Assembly (NCBI GenBank): GCA_001873675.1 | Contig: MNZP01000129.1 | Span: 1-11,608 of the forward strand | Origin: Syntrophaceae bacterium CG2_30_49_12 | GTDB lineage: Bacteria; Desulfobacterota; Syntrophia; Syntrophales; CG2-30-49-12 | Length of the DNA stretch: 11,608 nucleotides | Reading direction: 5' to 3' | Shown: positions 6,414 through 11,608 of the stretch, in pieces | Position numbering within the stretch: position 1 is the first letter of the stretch | Layout: every line of letters starts with the position of its first letter | Program-made: the position numbers and the translations under genes | The notes under the pieces: model-generated | What the model was told of the DNA's origin: nothing | Seen by the model: only the letters and a program-made list of their open reading frames with translations | The model's database searches: none

Positions 6414-7961
6414 TTATACGGGGAAGATGCCGTGCTTCTTGACTGGTCTCGTTTCTTCCTTTCCTCTCAGCATGGCAAAAGCCCTGATCAGCCTGGCCCT
6501 CGTGATGGCCGGTTCCATTACATCATCTATGTATCCCCTGCCGGCCGCTATATAGGGGGTTGCAAGTTTATCCCTGTATTCCTGAATTTTATCCGTTCTC
6601 GCCTGTAAAGGATCAGCGGCGGATTCTATATCTTTTTTGAATATGACGTTTGCCGCCCCTTCCGGGCCCATCACGGCAATTTCGGCCCCCGGCCAGGCAA
6701 AAACCATATCTGCCCCCAGTTCCTTGCCGCACATGCCAAGATAAGCCCCCCCATAGGCCTTTCTTATCACAACCGTCACCTTGGGTACCGTAGCCTCGGA
6801 GTATGCGTAAAGCATCTTGGCGCCGTGCCTGATAATCCCCCCGAACTCCTGATTGGTCCCCGGCAGGAAACCAGGCACATCAACGAGATTCAATAATGGA
6901 ATATTAAAGGCGTCGCATGTCCTGATGAATCTTGACGCCTTATCGGAAGCATTGATATCCAGACACCCGGCAAGCACCCTGGGCTGATTGGCGATAATTC
7001 CTACGCTGTAGCCGTTTAATCTTGCAAAACAGGTAATAATGTTTTTGGCATAGTGCGCATGCACCTCCATAAAATCTCCCTGATCCACGATGGCCGCAAT
7101 GACTTTTTTCATATCATAAGGCTTGCTTGGATTGTCGGGAACAATCGTGTTGACCGCATCGTCTCTTTCGTTTACATCACCGTCAAATTGAACCACGGGT
7201 GGATTTTCCCTGCTGCTGGAGGGGAAAAAGCTCAAAAGTTTCCTGATATCTTTGATACAGGCAGCCTCGTCCGGAGAGAGGAAATGGGCGACTCCACTGG
7301 TTTGATTATGGGTCATTGCCCCCCCTAATTTCTCCGGGCTGACCTCTTCTCCGGTAGATGCCTTAATTACCTGAGGCCCGGTAATGAACATCTGACTTGT
7401 CTTGTCCACCATAAAGATAAAATCCGTCAAGGCCGGTGAATAAACGGCGCCTCCCGCACAAGGGCCCATAATAACAGAAATTTGCGGTATAACCCCCGAA
7501 GAAATTGTATTTCTGTAAAAGATACTCCCATACCCCGAAAGGGCATCTACACCCTCCTGGATCCTCGCTCCACCGGAGTCATTGATCCCGACGACGGGGG
7601 CCCCCATTCTTAACGCCAGTTCCAGTACCTTGCAGATTTTTTTGGCATGCATCTCCCCCAGGGAACCGCCGACTACGGTAAAGTCCTGGGCAAAAACATA
7701 AGCAAGCCTGCCGTCAACGTGTCCATAACCCGTAACAACTCCCTCCCCCGGCGCATCCGTTGTTTCCATTCCGAACTCGCTGCATCTATGCTTTACAAAG
7801 GCATCAATTTCCACAAAAGTTCCTTCATCCAGCAAAAGGTTTAATCTTTCTCGAGCCGTGAGCTTACCGGATTCATGCTGCTTTTTTATCTTCGATCCTC
7901 CACCCCCCTGCTCAATCGTTTCTCTCATTTTATGTAGTTCACTAATTTTATCCGCCGCCAT
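6414..7961 (-). CDS. mmdA: Methylmalonyl-CoA decarboxylase alpha / propionyl-CoA carboxylase beta-type carboxyltransferase
   Basis: The 515-residue protein is an acyl-CoA carboxyltransferase of the PccB/MmdA family, which moves a carboxyl group between biotin and propionyl-CoA/methylmalonyl-CoA. Two crotonase-like halves are visible. The N-terminal half has DSGGARIQEG (128-137) and GPCAGGAVYSPAL (167-179). The C-terminal half has DVPGFLPGTNQE (361-372), KAYGGAYLGMCGK (401-413) and MGPEGAANVI (431-440). Length is typical. The ATG follows AGGAGG by 7 nt. The epimerase relic immediately upstream supports a methylmalonyl-CoA substrate. No biotin carboxylase, biotin carrier or membrane decarboxylase subunit lies in the window, so carboxylase, decarboxylase and transcarboxylase roles cannot be separated. 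Its start overlaps the relic by 14 nt in another frame, suggesting coupled translation. Confidence 0.93.
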   Translation of the reverse strand: MAADKISELHKMRETIEQGGGGSKIKKQHESGKLTARERLNLLLDEGTFVEIDAFVKHRCSEFGMETTDAPGEGVVTGYGHVDGRLAYVFAQDFTVVGGSLGEMHAKKICKVLELALRMGAPVVGINDSGGARIQEGVDALSGYGSIFYRNTISSGVIPQISVIMGPCAGGAVYSPALTDFIFMVDKTSQMFITGPQVIKASTGEEVSPEKLGGAMTHNQTSGVAHFLSPDEAACIKDIRKLLSFFPSSSRENPPVVQFDGDVNERDDAVNTIVPDNPSKPYDMKKVIAAIVDQGDFMEVHAHYAKNIITCFARLNGYSVGIIANQPRVLAGCLDINASDKASRFIRTCDAFNIPLLNLVDVPGFLPGTNQEFGGIIRHGAKMLYAYSEATVPKVTVVIRKAYGGAYLGMCGKELGADMVFAWPGAEIAVMGPEGAANVIFKKDIESAADPLQARTDKIQEYRDKLATPYIAAGRGYIDDVMEPAITRARLIRAFAMLRGKEETRPVKKHGIFPV

Positions 7962-8046
7962 TTAACTGCCTCCTGTTTTTCTTATTTTTTTTTGTCTCAA
8001 TAAGATTACTGACCGCAATACCTATGTGATCTACTTTGCCGACCAT
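7948..8046 (-). pseudogene. mce: Relic of methylmalonyl-CoA epimerase, 32 codons
   Basis: The frame begins MVGKVDHIGIAVSNLIE, the characteristic N-terminus of methylmalonyl-CoA epimerase of the glyoxalase/VOC superfamily, including the DHIGIAV strand whose His is a metal ligand. After about residue 17 it changes to a lysine/asparagine-rich tail and stops inside the mmdA start region. The family is usually about 130-150 residues, so more than 100 codons are missing, best explained by an internal deletion. A 9-base A tract (7985-7993 on the complementary strand) lies at the presumed junction. The start has its own GGAGG (8056-8060, 9-nt spacer) and may still be translated as a leader for mmdA. 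An epimerase in this organism would have to be encoded elsewhere. Confidence 0.78.
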
Positions 8047-8101
8047 GGTTGTTTTCCTCCTTACGTTTTTTGCTAAATACATGGATATTATAATAGACAG
8101 A

Positions 8102-8159
8102 TTCACTCTGGGGAGATACCTCTTCTTCATTTCTTACCGGCGGGAGCTTCACTCTGGGG
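8102..8159. repeat. Direct repeat TTCACTCTGGGG, two copies 46 bp apart
   Basis: The 12-nt sequence occurs exactly at 8102-8113 and 8148-8159. Both copies continue as (t)agata, so the match is 17 of 18 with one inserted base. They lie in the leader of the mmdA transcript, between the candidate promoter and the relic start. They could be an operator pair or a footprint of a lost insertion. Confidence 0.6.
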
Positions 8160-8189
8160 TAGATAGCAAACAGAGGCAGTACCTGTCAA
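8160..8189 (-). promoter_or_regulatory. Candidate promoter for the relic-mmdA transcript
   Basis: TTGACA (8184-8189) and TATCTA (8160-8165) are 18 bp apart on the minus strand. The start would be near 8153, giving a leader of about 107 nt to the relic ATG and about 190 nt to mmdA. The -10 is imperfect. Confidence 0.42.
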
Positions 8190-8414
8190 GGGAATAATAC
8201 GGCAGGATGTTCTTGCTTCGAGCCATTGTTAATGATATCATAAAAATTGTGGGTCTTGAAATGTTGGAGGCGTCCAAACGGGTGGAGAATCCAAGATCAC
8301 TTGAATATGCCGTGGCAGGTTGATGAATATCCACTACGACATGACATAACGCTGATGCCTTTTACATCAGGCTTATTTATGGTTAATACGAATGCTGGAC
8401 TGTGAGATTGAATT

Positions 8415-8442
8415 TTGACTTTTTCTCGGCGTGGCAATAATT
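8415..8442 (+). promoter_or_regulatory. Weak candidate promoter for the lsrF cluster
   Basis: TTGACT (8415-8420) and ATAATT (8437-8442) are 16 bp apart, 34 bp before the lsrF ATG. The -10 is weak, so this is only a candidate. A strong GGAGG ribosome-binding site follows it. Confidence 0.3.
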
Positions 8443-8476
8443 TCAAGCAACTACTTTTCGGAAGGAGGTATCTAAT

Positions 8477-9259
8477 ATGAACTGGGGGATGAAAAACCGT
8501 TTATCACAGCTTATTCAACCCGACGGCCATTGCTTTTTCCTGCCCATAGACCACGGCTATTTTCAAGGTCCCACAACCTGTCTGGAGAGGCCCGGGGAAA
8601 CCATCAAACCGCTCCTTCCCTACTGCGATGCCCTCTTTGTCACGAGAGGCATCTTGCGTGCCGCGGTGGACCCTGGGAATACTAAACCTGTTATCCTCCG
8701 GGTATCCGGAGGCACCAGCGTAATCGGTAAGGATCTGGCAAATGAGGCGATCACTACTTCCATAGAGGAGATCATCCGTCTCAATGCAACGGCTGTCGGC
8801 ATTTCCATCTTTGTAGGCAGCGATTACGAGCATGAATCCCTGACAAATCTTGGAGATCTCGTCAATGTATGTGAAGATTACAGTATCCCCGTGATGGCTG
8901 TCACGGCTGTGGGCAAAGAACTGGAAAAACGAAACGCCAGGTACCTTGCCCTATGCTGTCGTATCGCCGCCGAATTAGGGGCCCGGGTAGTGAAAACTTA
9001 CTGGTGCGAAGATTTTGATCGGATTACAAACGGCTGTCCCGTTCCCGTGGTTATGGCAGGCGGTCCCAAATGTGAAACGGAACTTGAGGTTTTTGAGTTC
9101 GTTTATGATGGGATGCAAAAAGGTGCCGTGGGTGTAAATCTCGGGAGGAACGTCTGGCAAAACCCCCATCCTGTAGCCATGGCCAGGGCCTTGCGGTCTG
9201 TTATTCATGAAAATTACACCGCAAAAGAGGCTTATGATTTGTTCAATAGCCTTAAATAA
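8477..9259 (+). CDS. lsrF: LsrF-type thiolase / class I aldolase family protein
   Basis: The 260-residue protein is close to LsrF, the thiolase that cleaves 3-hydroxy-5-phosphonooxypentane-2,4-dione in AI-2 breakdown, and belongs to the DhnA/DeoC class I aldolase group. Shared landmarks are WGMKNRLSQL (3-12), DHGYFQGPTTCLERP (25-39), TRGILRA (56-62), VVKTYWCE (171-178, where K173 aligns with the catalytic lysine of LsrF), CPVPVVMAGG (187-196) and GVNLGRNVWQ (219-228). It lacks about 30 N-terminal residues of the 291-residue E. coli enzyme. GGAGG precedes the ATG. No other lsr gene (transporter, kinase, repressor) is nearby, and the dehydrogenase starts 16 bp later. The natural substrate may thus be a different phosphorylated ketose or diketone. 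Confidence 0.88.
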   Translation: MNWGMKNRLSQLIQPDGHCFFLPIDHGYFQGPTTCLERPGETIKPLLPYCDALFVTRGILRAAVDPGNTKPVILRVSGGTSVIGKDLANEAITTSIEEIIRLNATAVGISIFVGSDYEHESLTNLGDLVNVCEDYSIPVMAVTAVGKELEKRNARYLALCCRIAAELGARVVKTYWCEDFDRITNGCPVPVVMAGGPKCETELEVFEFVYDGMQKGAVGVNLGRNVWQNPHPVAMARALRSVIHENYTAKEAYDLFNSLK

Positions 9260-9275
9260 AGCATGAGGAACAACT

Positions 9276-10301
9276 ATGCGTGTAGCAATGTACTACAACA
9301 ACAGGGACGTTCGCTTAGAGGAGATGCCGACACCGCGGATCGGTCCCGGCGAGATACTGGTGAAGGTAATAACCAGCGGTATCTGCGGCAGCGATGTCAT
9401 GGAGTGGTACCGCATCAAAAAGGCCCCCCTCGTTCTCGGTCATGAAATTGCAGGAGAAATCACCGAGACAGGAAAAGATGTGAAGCGTTATAAGGTTGGT
9501 GACAGGGTCTTCGTCTCCCACCACATACCCTGCAATACCTGTTACTACTGCCTGGGAGGTCACCATACCGCCTGTGAGACTCTACACTCCACAAATTATG
9601 ACCCCGGTGGTTTTGCTGAGTATGTGCGGGTTCCCGAACTGAATGTTGACCGGGGGGTCTTTCTCCTGCCTGATGAGGTTTCTTTCGATGAGGGTACGTT
9701 CATCGAACCGCTGGCCTGTGTTATTCGCGGGCAGAGGGTCGCCAATATCCAACCGGGGCAGGCGATGCTTATCCTCGGCAGCGGCATTTCCGGGATACTC
9801 CACCTGTTACTTGCACGCACTCTGGGCGCAGGGCGGATAATCACGACAGACATCAGCGAATACCGCCTGAAGATGGCGAGGCGTTTCGGGGCGGATGCGG
9901 CGATCCATGCCCGGGAAGATGTCCCTGGTATCTTCCGCCGGCTCAATGACAATCGGCTCGCCGATCTTGTCATCATCTGCAATGGCGCCCCCTCTTCCTT
10001 CTCTCAGGCGCTGCAATCGGTGGATCGCGGTGGTACCGTTCTCTTCTTTGCCCCTACAGAGCCGGGCGTTGATATCCCTGTACCGGTTAATGACTTCTGG
10101 CGCAATGAGATAAAATTGATGCCTTCCTACGGCAGCAGTCCTTCCGATATCATTGTGGCGATGGAAATCATCCGCGCCGGTCGCGTGCCCGTGAGAGAGT
10201 TGATTACACACAGACTAAGCCTAAAAGAGACGGGGCTTGGTTTTCAGCTTGTCGCCGGGGCGGGGGAATCTCTAAAAGTAATTATTGAACCACAGAGATA
10301 A
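9276..10301 (+). CDS. Zinc-dependent medium-chain alcohol/polyol dehydrogenase
   Basis: The 341-residue protein is a medium-chain dehydrogenase of the threonine/sorbitol dehydrogenase type, oxidising a secondary alcohol or polyol in the cytoplasm. Catalytic zinc ligands are C37 (GICGSD), H56 and E57 (GHE), with E144 (FIEPLACV) nearby. The structural zinc site is complete: C86, C89, C92 and C100. The nucleotide fold has GSGISG (168-173), and D192 at the end of the next strand points to NAD rather than NADP. The ATG lies 16 bp after lsrF, with GAGGA upstream, so the two are co-transcribed. A two-step pathway is likely, in which the dehydrogenase supplies or removes the keto group handled by the LsrF-like enzyme. 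The actual substrate cannot be read from sequence. Confidence 0.93.
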   Translation: MRVAMYYNNRDVRLEEMPTPRIGPGEILVKVITSGICGSDVMEWYRIKKAPLVLGHEIAGEITETGKDVKRYKVGDRVFVSHHIPCNTCYYCLGGHHTACETLHSTNYDPGGFAEYVRVPELNVDRGVFLLPDEVSFDEGTFIEPLACVIRGQRVANIQPGQAMLILGSGISGILHLLLARTLGAGRIITTDISEYRLKMARRFGADAAIHAREDVPGIFRRLNDNRLADLVIICNGAPSSFSQALQSVDRGGTVLFFAPTEPGVDIPVPVNDFWRNEIKLMPSYGSSPSDIIVAMEIIRAGRVPVRELITHRLSLKETGLGFQLVAGAGESLKVIIEPQR

Positions 10302-10320
10302 TCTAAATGGGAGGTAAATC

Positions 10321-10533
10321 ATGAAAGAAAAGGTTGAAGCTGCTCTGTCTAAGATAAAACCAATGTTGGCAGGTGTTGATGTGGTAGTAAGGGAAATCAA
10401 CGACGGTGTTTTAAAAGTCCAGCTTTTTACACCCAGTTGTGGAGTCGGGCTGAGCAAGGAAATGGTCATAGAAATGCTGGAAGAGCATTTTGAGAAAGAG
10501 CTGCCTGAGATTAAAGAAATAGTCGTCGTCTAA
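10321..10533 (+). CDS. Small Nfu/NifU C-terminal-like protein lacking the CxxC motif
   Basis: The 70-residue protein follows the NifU C-terminal (Nfu) domain from end to end: an initial helix KVEAALSKIKPML, a strand DGVLKVQL, a helix, and the ending PEIKEIVVV. Nfu proteins carry Fe-S clusters through a CxxC pair in a CGGCPMS-like loop. Here the loop is SCGVGLSKE, so only C40 remains and the second position is glycine (residue 43). The DGGDV segment before the first strand is replaced by AGVDVV. It is therefore unlikely to hold a bridging cluster in the usual way; a scaffold, regulatory or protein-binding role is possible. GGGAGG (10310-10315) precedes the ATG, 19 bp after the dehydrogenase. 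No other Fe-S assembly gene is in the window. Confidence 0.85.
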   Translation: MKEKVEAALSKIKPMLAGVDVVVREINDGVLKVQLFTPSCGVGLSKEMVIEMLEEHFEKELPEIKEIVVV

Positions 10534-10610
10534 GCAGGTAAGAGGTTCTGCCGTTCTTTTCAGACAACCCTTTATCGGCGGCAATTTTTACATCGGAAAA
10601 AGAGGAAAGG

Positions 10611-11543
10611 ATGCGTTTTGAAAGACCGGACATCATAAGGCCACCGAGTGAGTGGAAAAGTTATTTTCTCCCTCTAACTAAAGGTTGTTCCAATAATAGC
10701 TGCGCCTTCTGCGGTTACTATGGCTCCAGACTACAGGTCAGAGAGATCAGCGAGGTGAAGGAGGAAATCAATGCCCTATCTCTGTACATGGGGACGGGTA
10801 TCCGGTTATCCGCTGTGCCTGATATTGTTTATCACATAGCCCGTGGTTGGGATGGGAAAAGGATATTTCTACAGGATGGCGATGCTCTAATTTATCCCTT
10901 CCCCAAGCTGAAGGAAATTCTCGAATATCTGAATGAAAAATTCCCTCACCTGGAAAGAATAGCTACTTACGCAACTCCTCAAGATATTCTGAGGAGAGAT
11001 CCGGACGAATTAAGAACCCTCAAAGAGCTAAAATTAGGGATTTTTTATACCGGCCTGGAAAGCGGATGGGATGAGGTACTCCTTAAAGTGGGTAAGGGGG
11101 TAAATTCCTATCAGATAATTGAAGCGGGGAAAAGGGCCAGGCAGGCCGGCATTAACATGTCGCTGACCGTTATCTTGGGCCTGGCTGGAGTTGAAGGAAG
11201 CCGGAAACATGCCGTGGAAACCGCCAGGGTTCTCTCCGAAATTGACCCTGAATATGCCGGCGCCCTGACGTTAACCTTAGTTTCCGGCACTCCTCTATAC
11301 CGACAAGGGAGAGAAGGTATATTTCATCCCATCTCTCCCTTTGAGTCTCTCGAAGAGCTGAGAACAATTATAGAAAATTCTAATTTTACCGGCTGTTTTT
11401 TCAGTTCCATGCACGCCTCGAATTATCAGGCGGTGCGGGGGAAATTACCTCAGGAAAAAGAGAGAATGATAGGAGAACTAAATTATGCGCTGGGAAGGAG
11501 GGACCCTTCTTTACTCCGGCCTGAGTTTCTCAGAGGATTGTAA
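10611..11543 (+). CDS. Radical SAM protein (Elp3/YgiQ-like group)
   Basis: The 310-residue protein is a radical SAM enzyme. The cluster motif GCSNNSCAFCGYY gives C26, C31 and C34, spaced CX4CX2C instead of the common CX3CX2C. This spacing occurs in a known uncharacterised group with GCSHNKCTFC-type motifs, so it is not unique. FLQDGDALIYP (86-96) and GLESGWDEVL (148-157) correspond to SAM-binding strands of the barrel. There is no B12-binding domain before it and no SPASM-type cysteine cluster after it. The ATG follows GAGGAAAGG. It lies 77 bp after the Nfu-like gene, which is wider than the other gaps of the cluster, so co-transcription is likely but less certain. Substrate unknown. Confidence 0.9.
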   Translation: MRFERPDIIRPPSEWKSYFLPLTKGCSNNSCAFCGYYGSRLQVREISEVKEEINALSLYMGTGIRLSAVPDIVYHIARGWDGKRIFLQDGDALIYPFPKLKEILEYLNEKFPHLERIATYATPQDILRRDPDELRTLKELKLGIFYTGLESGWDEVLLKVGKGVNSYQIIEAGKRARQAGINMSLTVILGLAGVEGSRKHAVETARVLSEIDPEYAGALTLTLVSGTPLYRQGREGIFHPISPFESLEELRTIIENSNFTGCFFSSMHASNYQAVRGKLPQEKERMIGELNYALGRRDPSLLRPEFLRGL

Positions 11544-11544
11544 C

Positions 11545-11577
11545 TTGACATTGTCACATTTGAAAAAATCGTAAAAT
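11545..11577 (+). promoter_or_regulatory. Weak candidate promoter for a gene beyond the window
   Basis: TTGACA (11545-11550) and the overlapping-next TTGTCA (11551-11556) precede TAAAAT (11572-11577) with spacers of 21 and 15 bp, neither ideal. A purine-rich AGAAAGG/AAAGGAAAAG run at the right edge resembles a ribosome-binding site for a next gene. Confidence 0.25.
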
Positions 11578-11608
11578 AAGGTATCCTCCAGAAAGGATAA
11601 AGGAAAAG

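Larger units (their letters stand above)
8047..8476. other. Non-coding region between mmdA leader and lsrF
   Basis: Beyond the features listed separately, this 430 bp holds a TATAAT on the minus strand (8087-8092) without a good -35, a 6-bp hairpin CTGATG/CATCAG (8352-8370) followed by a weak T-rich stretch on the plus strand, and a 38-codon plus-strand frame (8207-8323) with no convincing ribosome-binding site. Nothing recognisable as a gene or structured RNA family was identified. Confidence 0.6.

Noticed and set aside
7053..7844. Plus-strand frames of 91 and 65 codons within mmdA
   Set aside because: They are antisense to a well-conserved carboxyltransferase gene and have no ribosome-binding site.
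8477..9259. A complete AI-2 uptake and breakdown system
   Set aside because: Only the LsrF-like enzyme is present. No transporter, kinase, LsrG or repressor gene lies in the window.
10549..10590. Terminator between the Nfu-like and radical SAM genes
   Set aside because: The only stem is 5 bp (TGCCG/CGGCA) with a 25-nt loop before a short T-run, too weak to call.

Overview
This 11.6 kb stretch of bacterial chromosome most likely comes from an anaerobic, Gram-negative organism of the deltaproteobacterial (Desulfobacterota/syntrophic) type. The lineage is inferred from gene content and not tested against any database. The pointers are an LpxH-type lipid A hydrolase (outer membrane), pyruvate phosphate dikinase, a biotin-dependent methylmalonyl-CoA/propionyl-CoA carboxyltransferase beside an epimerase relic, a CooT-family protein, a pyruvoyl-dependent arginine decarboxylase, an oxygen-sensitive type of radical SAM enzyme, and strong Shine-Dalgarno sites.

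Layout. Positions 1-370 are non-coding and repeat-rich: a perfect 21-nt palindrome and a ten-unit heptamer array that ends 9 nt from the pdaD stop. From 371 to 3464 five genes lie on the minus strand. Read in transcription order they are a CooT-like nickel-binding protein, rpsT, an lpxH-like hydrolase, speB (agmatinase) and pdaD (arginine decarboxylase). The last two make a complete two-step arginine-agmatine-putrescine route. At 3465-3622 two promoters face away from each other, one for cooT and one for ppdK. ppdK (3623-6331, plus) converges on the carboxyltransferase mmdA (6414-7961, minus). Just upstream of mmdA is a 32-codon relic of methylmalonyl-CoA epimerase that keeps its own ribosome-binding site and overlaps the mmdA start. 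After a 430-bp non-coding region, a tight plus-strand cluster fills 8477-11543: an LsrF-type thiolase/aldolase, a zinc-dependent dehydrogenase, a small Nfu-like protein that has lost its CxxC motif, and a radical SAM protein.

How the genes fit together. ppdK (pyruvate/PEP interconversion) and mmdA (methylmalonyl-CoA/propionyl-CoA) fit central carbon flow in a propionate- or pyruvate-using anaerobe. pdaD-speB supplies putrescine. The four-gene plus-strand cluster is the least explained part: its first two genes look like a small carbohydrate or ketone pathway, and its last two look like Fe-S/radical chemistry.

Points worth following are the epimerase relic acting as a translated leader, the TTG start of rpsT, a 61-nt repeat present twice (59/61 identical) and placed right beside genes, a 60-codon open frame directly after the rpsT stop, and the cysteine-poor Nfu-like protein. 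No tRNA, rRNA, CRISPR array, transposase or phage gene was seen.
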